From assembly GCA_017857245.1 (NCBI GenBank), contig JAFMDO010000007.1, forward strand, positions 1 to 38,321: a stretch of 38,321 nt of DNA, read 5' to 3'. The notes under the pieces are model-generated. The model searched no databases, was not told where the DNA came from, and saw only the letters and a program-made list of their open reading frames with translations. Shown here piece by piece: positions 1-8,527 of the stretch. Both the position numbers and the translations under genes were made by a program. The stretch's first letter is position 1, and the number at the start of each line of letters is the position of its first letter. The DNA is from Pontimonas sp. Its GTDB lineage: Bacteria; Actinomycetota; Actinomycetes; Actinomycetales; Microbacteriaceae.

Positions 1-303
1 GGAGGTTATTTGGCATTGACTTAGTGCACACTGTTGAGTTCTCAAGGATCGGGCGCCGCTGACTTCGCATCTCGTTTCCGAGTGGACGTCTGGCGTCTAT
101 CCAGTTTGTTGCACCTAGCGCAGCTTTCGGTGTCGAAACCAACCCGCTCTTGGAAGAGAGTTTTGGCCCGACGCTGTGAAACGCTGGAGTCATCACTCTA
201 GTAGGAGTTTCCCCGCACAGCAAGTGCGAAGTTGTCTAACTAGTTGAAGTACTTCTTGAGGCTGGGAGAGCACGCTGGCCCTGCCAACCTTTGGGGTGAC
301 AAC
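1..303 (-). promoter_or_regulatory. rRNA operon leader (pre-16S), antitermination-type motif
   Basis: Read on the minus strand, positions 46-27 give CTTGAGAACTCAACAGTGTG. This matches the motif found shortly upstream of 16S rRNA genes in actinobacteria (mycobacterial leaders carry TTTGAGAACTCAATAGTGTG) and is thought to act as a boxA-like antitermination or processing signal. It contains the dyad TTGAG/CTCAA (34-45). A small CTCTT/AAGAG dyad lies near 147-158. No 16S sequence is present, so the rRNA genes are inferred to start beyond the left edge, reading leftward. No protein gene is supported in 1-379; a short plus-strand reading frame at 244-498 overlaps the promoter and the tyrS tail and looks spurious. 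Confidence 0.75.
195..223 (-). promoter_or_regulatory. rRNA operon promoter P2
   Basis: A second minus-strand promoter has TTGCTG (223-218), a 17-base spacer and TAGAGT (200-195). It has the same orientation and spacer as P1, 115 bases further on. Tandem promoters are usual for rRNA operons. Confidence 0.55.
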
Positions 304-309
304 TCGCTA

Positions 310-338
310 ACTATACGGGCGATATCGCGGGCAGCCAA
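310..338 (-). promoter_or_regulatory. rRNA operon promoter P1
   Basis: On the minus strand a TTGGCT -35 (338-333), a 17-base spacer and a TATAGT -10 (315-310) form a good sigma70-type promoter. It lies 42 bases downstream of the tyrS stop and points at the rRNA leader. The predicted start is near 303. Its function as an rrn promoter is inferred from position. Confidence 0.6.
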
Positions 339-379
339 ATGCCTTTCATCCCGGGCGTGTCGCGGAGGAAACGTCGGGT

Positions 380-1684
380 TTAGACAAAGAACAGGGCCGC
401 GAGAGTTTTCTTCCCCCGCTTCAACAACAGGGCTACATCGCTGGGAGCTTGGCGCTCCCCCAGCTCCGCAGTTTCGTCCGCAACGGTGTTGTTATTGATA
501 CTAACTCCGCCCTGGGCGATAGCCCTTCTCGCCTCTGAAACGCTCGAGCACAGTCCTGTTTCGACCAGTGCTTCTGCGACAGATGTTGACGGTGTCACCG
601 TGGCCCGAGGGAGAGAGTCGAGCGCGCTCTCAAAGGTGTGCGGATCTATTGCGGCAAGGTCTCCCTTGCCAAAGAGGGCCTCCGAGGCCGCTACGACAGC
701 GCTGCACGCCTCCGCCCCATGCACCAGTGCCGTTACGTCGTGGGCCAATGTTTTCTGCGCCAGGCGCTCGTGGGGGGCTGCGCTGTGGCGTTGATCCAGT
801 TCCTCGATGCTCTCACGGGTGAGAAAAGTGAAGACTTTGAGGCGTTCGATGACATCACGATCATCGGTGTTGAGCCAAAACTGATACATCGCAAAGGGGC
901 TTGTGATGTCCCCATCCAACCAAATGGCGTTGCCCTCGGATTTCCCAAATTTGGTGCCATCGCTATTGGTAATTAACGGGGTCCCCACAGCATGGACCGA
1001 AACGCCAAGGGCCTTGTGGATCAAATCGGTCCCGCTGGTGAGGTTGCCCCACTGATCCGAGCCGCCGGTTTGTAATACGCAGCCGTAGTTTTCATACAGG
1101 CGCAGAAAGTCCATCCCCTGAAGGATTTGATACGAAAACTCGGAGTAGGAAATACCAGCATCAGAATTCAGGCGAGCAGAGACGGCGTCTTTCTTGATCA
1201 TGGTTCCCACGCGGTAGTACTTGCCCACATCGCGGAGAAAGTCAATCGCCGACAGGTCTTTGGTCCAATCCAAGTTATTGACCAAAGTCGCGGCGCTGGA
1301 ATTTTCAAAGGATAGGTATCGAGAGATTTGTGCTCCCAGTCTGTCCACCCACTCAGCGATGACCTCTGGTTCGTTGAGCACTCGCTCCGCGGTTGGTTTG
1401 GGATCTCCAATGAGACCCGTCGAGCCGCCTACCAGGGCGAGGGGGCGGTGCCCTGCCAACTGAAGCCTGCGCATGAGAAGCAGCTGCACCAGATTGCCCA
1501 GGTGCAAGCTTGGCGCTGTCGGGTCAAACCCGCAGTAAAACGCGATCGAGTCTCCCTCGAGCGCCTCCCGAAGGGCCGACTCATCGGTGGAAACATGAAT
1601 CAAACCCCGCCACACCAGCTCTTCATGGAGGGTGGCGAAAGTGGAATCATTGGACTGTTTTCCCCGGATCTCACTGTCTTGCAC
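380..1684 (-). CDS. tyrS: Tyrosyl-tRNA synthetase
   Basis: Class I aminoacyl-tRNA synthetase that charges tRNA-Tyr with tyrosine in the cytoplasm. The 434-residue product has the nucleotide-binding HIGH-type motif as HLGN (about 61-64), the tyrosine-pocket region YCGFDPTAPSLH just before it, GGSDQWGN (about 207-214), the KMSKS-type motif as KFGKS (about 245-249), and a C-terminal S4 RNA-binding domain (about 370-434). Length fits the bacterial family. The GTG start at 1684 is chosen because the next conserved segment begins about 15 residues later and no other in-frame start lies between. No Shine-Dalgarno is visible, but TAAGTT lies exactly six bases upstream (1691-1696), suggesting a leaderless mRNA. 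It follows argH and precedes the rRNA operon, a common arrangement in Microbacteriaceae. Confidence 0.96.
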   Translation of the reverse strand: MQDSEIRGKQSNDSTFATLHEELVWRGLIHVSTDESALREALEGDSIAFYCGFDPTAPSLHLGNLVQLLLMRRLQLAGHRPLALVGGSTGLIGDPKPTAERVLNEPEVIAEWVDRLGAQISRYLSFENSSAATLVNNLDWTKDLSAIDFLRDVGKYYRVGTMIKKDAVSARLNSDAGISYSEFSYQILQGMDFLRLYENYGCVLQTGGSDQWGNLTSGTDLIHKALGVSVHAVGTPLITNSDGTKFGKSEGNAIWLDGDITSPFAMYQFWLNTDDRDVIERLKVFTFLTRESIEELDQRHSAAPHERLAQKTLAHDVTALVHGAEACSAVVAASEALFGKGDLAAIDPHTFESALDSLPRATVTPSTSVAEALVETGLCSSVSEARRAIAQGGVSINNNTVADETAELGERQAPSDVALLLKRGKKTLAALFFV

Positions 1685-1760
1685 GGGTTCAACTTATCAG
1701 TGGACTCCCCCGTGGGTGCTCCGGCGACGCAAACACCGGCGCGTGAAGGAGCCAGCGGCA

Positions 1761-1780
1761 AAAAAAGCCGGTGTTACCGG
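1761..1780 (-). terminator. Weak intrinsic terminator at the end of argH
   Basis: On the minus strand CCGGT-AAC-ACCGG (1780-1768) is followed by C and TTTTTT (1766-1761). The argH stop codon TAA overlaps the hairpin loop. The stem is only 5 bp. A competing 9-bp pairing (1732-1740 with 1767-1775) uses the same bases with a 26-base loop. It probably ends the arginine operon before tyrS, perhaps incompletely. Confidence 0.45.
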
Positions 1781-3177
1781 AGGGCTTCCAAGGCCTCTTG
1801 GAGCGCCTTGGCCTGCTCGGAGACCCGATCCGGTGCGGTGCCGCCGATACCCGCTTTACGCGCCACGGAGGCCTCTGCGCTCATCACCTGGCGGATATCA
1901 GGGGTGAGCTGGGGTGAGATCGCTGCCAAGTCTTCATCAGACACTTCGGCAAGATCTAACCCTCGCTCTTCGCACAGCGCCACCAGTTTCCCCACAACTT
2001 CGTGCGCGGTGCGGAAGGGCATCCCCTTCTGCACGAGAACATCGGCAATATCGGTGGCAAGGGCAAAACCGGTGGTCGCGTTTTTTGCCATTGCTTCGAG
2101 ATTGAAGCCCAGCGTTGCCAGGAGTCCCGTGAAGGCCGGCAAAATAAGCGTGAGCGAATCCACCGAGTCAAAGAGCGGTTCTTTGTCTTCTTGCAGGTCC
2201 CTGTTATAGGCCAGGGGCAACGCCTTCAGCGTGGCCATAAGCCCCGTCAGGTTTCCGATCATCCGGCCTGATTTTCCTCGGGTTAGCTCGGCAATATCGG
2301 GGTTTTTCTTCTGCGGCATCATGGACGAGCCGGTGGAGTAGGCATCATCAAGAAGGAAATAGCCACACTCTCCCGAGGACAAAATGATAATGTCCTCAGC
2401 AAGCCGTGACAGATCTACCCCAATTTGAGCGCAGACATAGAGGAACTCCGCAACCCCATCCCGCGCCGATGTCCCATCCAAAGAGTTCTGGCTCACCGCA
2501 GAAAATCCCAATGCCTTCGAAATGGCTGCCGCATCAAGCCCAATACCCCCGCCAGCGAGAGCGCCCCCGCCATAGGGAGAGACATCGTTCCGGGCGAGGA
2601 AATCATCAAGCCTCGTGATATCCCTGACGAGAGGCCAAGCATGAGCCAACAGGTAGTGAGCCAGAAGCACTGGCTGGGCGAGCTGGTAATGGGTGCGGCC
2701 GGGCATCACCGCGTCCCCCGCCTCCCCAGCGCGGGAAAGAAGCGTGTCCGCCGTGTCGAGCAGGAGGGATTTCAGGTGCTTCGCACTATCGCGCATGTAG
2801 AGCTTGACGAAGGTGGCGATTTGATCATTGCGGCTTCGGCCAGCACGAAGTGCTCCGCCAGCCTCGACACCAATCCGGTCAATCAGTATCCGCTCAAGAG
2901 CCCCATGGACATCTTCGTCAGACTCCGCCGGCACCAGCGTTCCCGCTTCATAATCCCGCCCTATTTCCGACAGGGCAGCGGAAACCAACTCCACATCCCC
3001 CGCGCTCAGGAAACCTTTGTCCCCTAACTCTCGTGCGTGAGCAAGGGTGGCCGCTAGGTCATAGGGGACAAGGCGCCAGTCAAAGTGCGTGGATTGCGAT
3101 AGCGCCTGCATGGCGGGGCTGGGTCCCTGGCGAAACCGCGCTCCCCAGAGCGCACCGTCGTTGGTCTCCCCCGCCAT
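1774..3177 (-). CDS. argH: Argininosuccinate lyase
   Basis: Last step of arginine synthesis: splits argininosuccinate into arginine and fumarate. The 467-residue protein belongs to the fumarase/aspartase superfamily. Visible signatures are GALWGARF near the N terminus, RSRNDQ (about 114-119), the catalytic-histidine region [10 protein letters not shown] (about 160-169) and the superfamily signature [12 protein letters not shown] (about 283-294) with its catalytic serine loop. The ATG at 3177 lies 8 bases after the argG stop, so the gene is co-transcribed with argG. It is the last gene of the arg cluster; a weak terminator overlaps its stop codon. Confidence 0.97.
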   Translation of the reverse strand: MAGETNDGALWGARFRQGPSPAMQALSQSTHFDWRLVPYDLAATLAHARELGDKGFLSAGDVELVSAALSEIGRDYEAGTLVPAESDEDVHGALERILIDRIGVEAGGALRAGRSRNDQIATFVKLYMRDSAKHLKSLLLDTADTLLSRAGEAGDAVMPGRTHYQLAQPVLLAHYLLAHAWPLVRDITRLDDFLARNDVSPYGGGALAGGGIGLDAAAISKALGFSAVSQNSLDGTSARDGVAEFLYVCAQIGVDLSRLAEDIIILSSGECGYFLLDDAYSTGSSMMPQKKNPDIAELTRGKSGRMIGNLTGLMATLKALPLAYNRDLQEDKEPLFDSVDSLTLILPAFTGLLATLGFNLEAMAKNATTGFALATDIADVLVQKGMPFRTAHEVVGKLVALCEERGLDLAEVSDEDLAAISPQLTPDIRQVMSAEASVARKAGIGGTAPDRVSEQAKALQEALEALR

Positions 3178-3185
3178 CGCAACCC

Positions 3186-4382
3186 CTATTTCTTAGCGTT
3201 ACGTTTGGCAGAGATTTTGCTCGGCAGCGACCATAGCTCGATGAAGCCTTTGGCGTGGGACTGATCAAAAGTGTCTCCCGTGTCATAGGTCGCTAAGTCA
3301 AAGTCGTAAAGGCTCTCCTCAGACTGGCGACCGGTCACGGTGGCCAGGCCGGCGAACAGGTTCACCCGAACATCACCAGACACGTGCTTCTGAGTGTGGT
3401 CAAAGAAAGCATCCAAGCTGGACTTGAGGTCCGAGAACCACAAACCGTCATAAATCAAGTTCGCCCAGTCCGCCTCCAACTTGCGCTTGTAACGTCCAAG
3501 ATCGCGCTCGAGGACCAAGTTCTCAAGCTCTTCGTGGGCATTGATGAGGGTCAGGGCCGCGGGCACCTCATAGATCTCACGGCTCTTGATTCCCACTAAA
3601 CGGTCTTCGATGATGTCCACCCGCCCCACACCGTGGGCACCGGCAAGGGTGTTGAGCTGGGCGATAGCCTCCAGGGGAGAAACAGCCCCTCCGTTGATGG
3701 CGACAGGAATTCCTTCGCTAAAACTGATGGTGACGTCTTCGGCTGCACGACCCTGGTCGGGGTTGCTCGTGTACTCCCAGACGTCATCAAGCGGTGCCGC
3801 CCAGGGGTCTTCCAATGGCCCCGTCTCCACCGTTCGGCCCCACACGTTTTTATCAACGGAGTAGGGGTTCTTTTTGCTTTGCTTAATGGGCAGGCCATGC
3901 TCTTCCGCATAGAGGATGGCTTTGTCCCTGGTCAAGGCCAGGTCACGAATGGGGGCGATGGAGGTGAGTTCCGGAGCCAGAGCCGCCACGGCAGACTCAA
4001 AACGCACCTGGTCGTTACCTTTACCCGTGCAACCATGGGCAACAGAGTCCGCACCCAACTCCCGAGCAACCCGAGCTAGATGCTTGGCAATCACCGGGCG
4101 AGACAGAGCCGACACCAGGGGGTAGCGCTTTTGGTAGAGAGCATTGGCTTTGAGGGCGGGCATGACAAAGTCATTTGCGAACTCGTCTTTTGCATCCACC
4201 ACTATGGCTTCCACCGCACCGCAATCGAGGGCGCGCTGGCGAATGTCGTCAATATTTTCGCCGCCCTGGCCCACGTCAATGGCAAGTGCAATGACCTCTT
4301 TGCCCGTGGCGTCTTTGAGCCATCCGATACCTACTGAGGTATCCAAGCCACCGGAATAAGCTAAAACGACGCGATCGGTCAC
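3186..4382 (-). CDS. argG: Argininosuccinate synthase
   Basis: Joins citrulline and aspartate with ATP to give argininosuccinate. The N terminus carries the ATP-pyrophosphatase P-loop AYSGGLDTS; further signatures are [28 protein letters not shown] and the C-terminal [19 protein letters not shown]. The reading frame is open back to a GTG at 4472, overlapping argF by 22 bases, but those 30 extra residues have no family counterpart. I choose the GTG at 4382, which begins directly at [11 protein letters not shown] and gives 398 residues, the usual length. This leaves a 68-base gap after argF where many actinobacteria carry argR; no regulator is encoded here. The exact start is the only real doubt. 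Confidence 0.95.
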   Translation of the reverse strand: MTDRVVLAYSGGLDTSVGIGWLKDATGKEVIALAIDVGQGGENIDDIRQRALDCGAVEAIVVDAKDEFANDFVMPALKANALYQKRYPLVSALSRPVIAKHLARVARELGADSVAHGCTGKGNDQVRFESAVAALAPELTSIAPIRDLALTRDKAILYAEEHGLPIKQSKKNPYSVDKNVWGRTVETGPLEDPWAAPLDDVWEYTSNPDQGRAAEDVTISFSEGIPVAINGGAVSPLEAIAQLNTLAGAHGVGRVDIIEDRLVGIKSREIYEVPAALTLINAHEELENLVLERDLGRYKRKLEADWANLIYDGLWFSDLKSSLDAFFDHTQKHVSGDVRVNLFAGLATVTGRQSEESLYDFDLATYDTGDTFDQSHAKGFIELWSLPSKISAKRNAKK

Positions 4383-4450
4383 GAAGGGAACTACTTTCTT
4401 TTGAGTGCTACCAAGTCCTGGTGTGGCCAGTCTACTGGCGGGTGATACTG

Positions 4451-5374
4451 CTAGGCGTGCTCCAAAAGCCACACCATCAGTGCTTTTTGGGCGTGCAGGC
4501 GGTTTTCTGATTCGTCCCAGATCACACTCTGGGGACCATCGATAACTTCCGGGGTGACCTCGAAACCTCGATCGGCGGGAAGACAGTGCAGGAAGATCGC
4601 ATCACCACGGGCTTTGCCCATCGCCTCTGCGCCCACCTGGAATGAACCGAAAGTGGCAACCCGCTCTGCTTTTTCGGCTTCTTTGCCCATCGACACCCAG
4701 GTGTCTGTCACCACAACATCGCTTCCCTCCACGGCCTCATCGAGGCTGTGGAGGACGGTGATGGACCCACCGGACTGCTCAGCAATCGCACGGGCATCCC
4801 CCACTACCGAAGGCTGAGGGCTAAAGCTCGGTGGGCAGGCAATACGCACGTGCATCCCCGCTGTAGTGCACGCCAGGGCGTAGCTGTGGCCCATATTGCT
4901 CCCACCATCCCCCACAAAGGTCACCGTGAGGCCCGCGAGGTCGCCCTTGTGTTCTTGGATGGTGAGCAAGTCTGCCAACAATTGGCACGGGTGAAAGTCA
5001 TCACTGAGGGAATTGATGACGGGAACCGTGGTGTTCTTCGCCATTTCTTCTAACCCCGCCTGCCCGTAGGTGCGCCAGACAATGGCCGCCACCATCCTCT
5101 CCAGGACCCGAGCGGTGTCTGAGGGTGTCTCCTTTCCCCCCAGCTGCGAATTGGCGGTGGAGATGATCAAAGGCTGTCCACCTAAGTCAGCAATCCCCAC
5201 CGCAAAGGACACCCGCGTTCTGGTGGAGGACTTATCAAAAATTACCGCGACCGTCTGAGGGCCTTCCAGGGGCCTGCGAGAAAACCGGTCCGCCTTCATC
5301 TCGGCCGCTAGGGCGAGAATCTCGCTCTGCTCTTCCGGCGAAATGTCATCATCGCGCAAAAAATGACGGGTCAC
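4451..5374 (-). CDS. argF: Ornithine carbamoyltransferase
   Basis: Transfers the carbamoyl group from carbamoyl phosphate to ornithine, giving citrulline. The 307-residue protein shows the carbamoyl-phosphate motif SSTRTR (about 49-54), HPCQ (about 128-131) that contacts the carbamoyl group, and the ornithine-site HCLP motif (about 263-266). The GTG start overlaps the argB stop by four bases (GTGA), implying translational coupling. In related genomes argD normally lies between argB and argF; here the two are fused at the coupling site with no remnant. Confidence 0.97.
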   Translation of the reverse strand: MTRHFLRDDDISPEEQSEILALAAEMKADRFSRRPLEGPQTVAVIFDKSSTRTRVSFAVGIADLGGQPLIISTANSQLGGKETPSDTARVLERMVAAIVWRTYGQAGLEEMAKNTTVPVINSLSDDFHPCQLLADLLTIQEHKGDLAGLTVTFVGDGGSNMGHSYALACTTAGMHVRIACPPSFSPQPSVVGDARAIAEQSGGSITVLHSLDEAVEGSDVVVTDTWVSMGKEAEKAERVATFGSFQVGAEAMGKARGDAIFLHCLPADRGFEVTPEVIDGPQSVIWDESENRLHAQKALMVWLLEHA

Positions 5375-6264
5375 GGCGCGACCACCTCTGTTCCTATTCC
5401 ATGGCTGGTGAAAGCTTCCAGCAAGATCGAATGCGCCAGTCTGCCATCAATGATGGCTGCCTTTGGCACCCCTCCCCCAACAGCATCCAAACACGCAGTC
5501 ATTTTGGGAATCATGCCCGACTCCAGCGAAGGCAAAAGCGCTTCCAACTCAGTCGTCGTCAACGATGAAACTACAGAGTCGGTGGCCGGCCAATGGACAT
5601 AGAGGCCTGGAACATTCGTCAGCAACACCAACTTCGTCGCCCCCAGCGCAACCGCCAGAGCTGCGGCTGCAGCGTCAGCATTCACATTGAGAAGGGATTG
5701 ACCCGCTTGATCGGGTGCCAGGGAGGACACTACGGGGAGTCTGCCCTGCTCGATCAAGTCAAGAATGTTCGCGGTGTCCACCGCGACCACCTCGCCCACA
5801 TGCCCCAAGTCCACTTCGATCCCCTCGACCACGGCACCCTTTTTTACCGCTGTGAAGAGGTGGTGGTCTTCACCTGAGAGCACAACAGCTAAGTCGTGGT
5901 GGGAATTAATCCTTGCGGCAAGATCTGCGCTGATGTGGTGGCGCAAAACATCTCGCACCACCGGAATTGCCTCCGTGCTGGTCACGCGGTATCCACCAAC
6001 AAACTCGCTGGGAATACCCCGGTCTTTCAAGGCTTGAGAAATTTGAGGCCCCCCACCGTGGACAACCACTGGTCGAACACCCACGGTGTGAAGAAAAACC
6101 ATGTCATCGGCAAAAGCCTGCAGCAGGGCGTCATCGACCATCGCGTTGCCGCCGAGCTTCACCACAAAAATTGCACCCTGAAATCTTCGGATCCATGGCA
6201 ACGCCTCGGTCAGCGTGGCTGCTTTGAGGAACGCTTCGGGATTCGTCGTTTGTGTCGTGCTCAT
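5371..6264 (-). CDS. argB: Acetylglutamate kinase
   Basis: Phosphorylates N-acetylglutamate, second step of the acetylated arginine route. The 297-residue protein of the amino-acid kinase fold has VVKLGGNAM near residue 35, the glycine-rich VVHGGGPQ, the N-acetylglutamate-site segment [12 protein letters not shown] and the C-terminal [13 protein letters not shown]. An N-terminal helix of about 20 residues precedes the kinase fold; in arginine-sensitive family members such a helix supports hexamer formation and feedback inhibition, so inhibition by arginine is possible here (inference). The ATG overlaps the argJ TGA by one base. Confidence 0.96.
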   Translation of the reverse strand: MSTTQTTNPEAFLKAATLTEALPWIRRFQGAIFVVKLGGNAMVDDALLQAFADDMVFLHTVGVRPVVVHGGGPQISQALKDRGIPSEFVGGYRVTSTEAIPVVRDVLRHHISADLAARINSHHDLAVVLSGEDHHLFTAVKKGAVVEGIEVDLGHVGEVVAVDTANILDLIEQGRLPVVSSLAPDQAGQSLLNVNADAAAAALAVALGATKLVLLTNVPGLYVHWPATDSVVSSLTTTELEALLPSLESGMIPKMTACLDAVGGGVPKAAIIDGRLAHSILLEAFTSHGIGTEVVAP

Positions 6265-7436
6265 CAGCTGGAATATGCGCTGTTCTCGTGGACGTAATCG
6301 TGAGTGAGGTCATTCGTCCAAATCGTGGCGTCCTTCTCCCCGGCGTGGAGCTCAATGAGTACCTCCAACGCCCGGTGGCTTAGATCAACCTCGCCCCGCG
6401 GACGGTCGGGGGCCCCCGCGTGACAGACCCGAACACCATTCATGCTGACATCGACTCCATACACGTCAAAGCTCGCGTCCACAGTGCCAATGGCTGCCAA
6501 GACGCGCCCCCAGTTGGGGTCTCCGCCAAACATGGCCGCTTTAAACAGGTTATTTCTCGCGACGGCTCGACCCACAGCGACAGCATCGTCCTCAGATTCA
6601 GCTCCCTCGACGCGGATGGCGATGTCGTGGCTGGATCCCTCCGCATCTCCCAAGAGCTGGTGAGAAAGGGCGAGACACAGCTGGGTGAGCACCCTCTGAA
6701 ACTCCACCGCATCGGGTGCGATTCCACTTGCGCCCGAAGCCATCAGCGTGACCTGGTCGTTGGTTGACATACACCCGTCGGAGTCCAGGCGGTCAAAGCT
6801 GACCCGGGTGGCAGCGCGCAGAGCGCTGTTCAACCCCTCACACTCCATCACCGCATCCGTGGTGATAACCACCAACATTGTGGCGAGGCCCGGCGCCAAC
6901 ATTCCCGCCCCTTTAGCCATGCCACCGAGGGTGATTGTTCCCTCGGGTGTGTCCAGTGTGGTCACCGCCGTTTTTGCATGAGAATCTGTTGTCAAAATCG
7001 CGAGAGAGGAGGCTGCGCCGGCTTCCGGCGTTGCCTCCGCACGGCCTACTGCCTGGGCGATTCCCTCAAGAACCGCCCCCGCCGGCAACAATTCCCCAAT
7101 CAAACCTGTCGAGCACACCAAGATTTCACTCGCTCCGGTGTCGCCCAGTGCCGCAGCAAGAGTCTCCGCGCTGCGGTGGGTGAGAGCGAAGCCTTCAGGC
7201 CCGGTAAAACAATTGGCGCCCCCAGCATTGAGGACAATCGCTTTTGCGCTTCCGCCCACCATCACCTGCTGGGACCAGACGATGGGGTGGGCTTTGGCCC
7301 GGTTGGAGGTGAACACACAGGCCGCAGGAGTCATGACGCCGTCATTAATCACGACGGTGAGGTCAACACCCCCACGCGCTGCCAACCCGGCAGCAACACT
7401 TCCTGCCCGAAAGCCAGCTGCTGCTGTCACGCTCAC
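6264..7436 (-). CDS. argJ: Ornithine acetyltransferase / glutamate N-acetyltransferase ArgJ
   Basis: Recycles the acetyl group from N-acetylornithine to glutamate, releasing ornithine; some members also start the pathway from acetyl-CoA. The precursor self-cleaves before a threonine nucleophile: here the site is in LATML, Thr about residue 186 of the chosen protein, typical of the family. [11 protein letters not shown] at the N terminus and [23 protein letters not shown] split across the C-terminal half also match. The frame is open to 7484, but the GTG at 7436, overlapping the argC stop as GTGA, gives the conserved N terminus and 390 residues, so I take that. Because ArgJ needs N-acetylornithine, an ArgD activity must exist elsewhere. 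Confidence 0.95.
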   Translation of the reverse strand: MSVTAAAGFRAGSVAAGLAARGGVDLTVVINDGVMTPAACVFTSNRAKAHPIVWSQQVMVGGSAKAIVLNAGGANCFTGPEGFALTHRSAETLAAALGDTGASEILVCSTGLIGELLPAGAVLEGIAQAVGRAEATPEAGAASSLAILTTDSHAKTAVTTLDTPEGTITLGGMAKGAGMLAPGLATMLVVITTDAVMECEGLNSALRAATRVSFDRLDSDGCMSTNDQVTLMASGASGIAPDAVEFQRVLTQLCLALSHQLLGDAEGSSHDIAIRVEGAESEDDAVAVGRAVARNNLFKAAMFGGDPNWGRVLAAIGTVDASFDVYGVDVSMNGVRVCHAGAPDRPRGEVDLSHRALEVLIELHAGEKDATIWTNDLTHDYVHENSAYSS

Positions 7437-8488
7437 GGGGCAAGTCCATCGATCATCAGGCCCCTTGTTTCTTCGAAGCCGCACGCGAGATTAAGGCTCT
7501 GCACCGCGGCTCCCGCGGTGCCCTTCACTAAGTTATCCAGGGCGGCAACCACGATCACCCGGTTCACCGAAGCGTCATAGGCCACACCGAGTGCGAGGAT
7601 GTTGGAGCCCAAGACATCTGCCGTTGCTGGCATTGAACCCCTGTCGTAGACCCGGACATACGCCTCGGTGGCATACGCGTCCGCCACAATCTGGTGAAGG
7701 CGTGCGGCATCCTTCGCGTCCTTCACCCGCGCGCTGCAGGTGGCGAGGATCCCCCGGGCCATCGGCACCAGGACCGGAGTCATCGACACGGTGGCGTGGT
7801 GACCTGAAGCGTGCAGCAAATTTTGGCGGATTTCCGGAAGGTGGCGGTGTGTTCCCCCCACGGCATACGGCCGGGCGCTCCCGGTGAGCTCTGCCGCAAG
7901 TAGGTCCGAGCGCAAAGCCCTGCCAGCTCCGGACGCGCCAACCGCCAGCACCGCTGAGAGGTCATCCGCTTCCACTGCCCCGGCAGCAAGCAGAGGCGCA
8001 AGAGCAAGGGTGACCCCTGTGGCATTGCACCCTGGGATGGCAATGTCGGTGGCTGCTTGAAGCCGCTCACGTTGGGTAAGGCCTTCAACGCGCGGCAATT
8101 CGGGCATGCCGTAGACAAAGGGTTGCGAAAAATCTCCACCGTAGTAGGCGTCCCAGTCGCGCGGGTCTTCCAGGCGACGATCAGCTCCCAAATCAAGCAA
8201 GACGGTGTAACCGCCGCGAGAACGCAGGGCCTCTCCCAGCGCTCCTGATTCCCCGTGAGGAAGCGCCAAAGCGATGACATCGTGGGCGGCGAGAGTGTCC
8301 ATCGAGGTTTCAGTAAACACCTGGCCCGCGAAGCTCGCCAGGTGTGGATGAACACTGTTGACTTTTTCCCCGGCCGACGAGTGGGCTGCAAGAGTGACCA
8401 CATCAAAGTCGGGGTGGGCGGCTAAAAGCCTGGCAAGCTCGCCACCTGCATACCCGCTTGCGCCGGCGATTGCCACGGAAAAAGACAT
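7433..8488 (-). CDS. argC: N-acetyl-gamma-glutamyl-phosphate reductase
   Basis: NADPH-dependent reduction of acetylglutamyl phosphate to the semialdehyde. The 351-residue protein starts with a Rossmann motif (AGASGYAGGEL, about 8-18) and has the catalytic cysteine in PGCNATG (Cys about 154). It is first in the arg cluster argC-argJ-argB-argF-argG-argH. The gap from pheT is 39 bases. The start lacks a Shine-Dalgarno but has TAAGGT (8495-8500) exactly six bases before ATG, which suggests that the operon is transcribed as a leaderless mRNA from here. I could not find a clear ArgR box. Confidence 0.97.
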   Translation of the reverse strand: MSFSVAIAGASGYAGGELARLLAAHPDFDVVTLAAHSSAGEKVNSVHPHLASFAGQVFTETSMDTLAAHDVIALALPHGESGALGEALRSRGGYTVLLDLGADRRLEDPRDWDAYYGGDFSQPFVYGMPELPRVEGLTQRERLQAATDIAIPGCNATGVTLALAPLLAAGAVEADDLSAVLAVGASGAGRALRSDLLAAELTGSARPYAVGGTHRHLPEIRQNLLHASGHHATVSMTPVLVPMARGILATCSARVKDAKDAARLHQIVADAYATEAYVRVYDRGSMPATADVLGSNILALGVAYDASVNRVIVVAALDNLVKGTAGAAVQSLNLACGFEETRGLMIDGLAP

Positions 8489-8494
8489 AGCCCA

Positions 8495-8500
8495 ACCTTA
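8495..8500 (-). promoter_or_regulatory. Candidate -10 element for argC (leaderless)
   Basis: TAAGGT on the minus strand sits six bases before the argC ATG, placing the predicted transcript start at the A of ATG. No convincing -35 is seen. The same spacing occurs before several other genes here that lack a Shine-Dalgarno. Confidence 0.5.
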
Positions 8501-8527
8501 GAGCAGTTATTGAAGGTAGTTGGCGAG

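Noticed and set aside
244-498. Plus-strand open frame of 84 codons near the left end
   Set aside because: Covers the rrn promoter P1 and the tyrS 3' end on the other strand; no support.
1328-2209. Plus-strand open frame of 293 codons opposite tyrS/argH
   Set aside because: Antisense shadow of two clearly conserved genes; low-complexity composition and no ribosome site.
4383-4472. 30-residue N-terminal extension of ArgG from the GTG at 4472
   Set aside because: Not conserved in the family; the conserved start follows the GTG at 4382.
8489-8527. ArgR operator upstream of argC
   Set aside because: TTCAATAACTG is only a weak half-match to ARG boxes and argR is not in the cluster.
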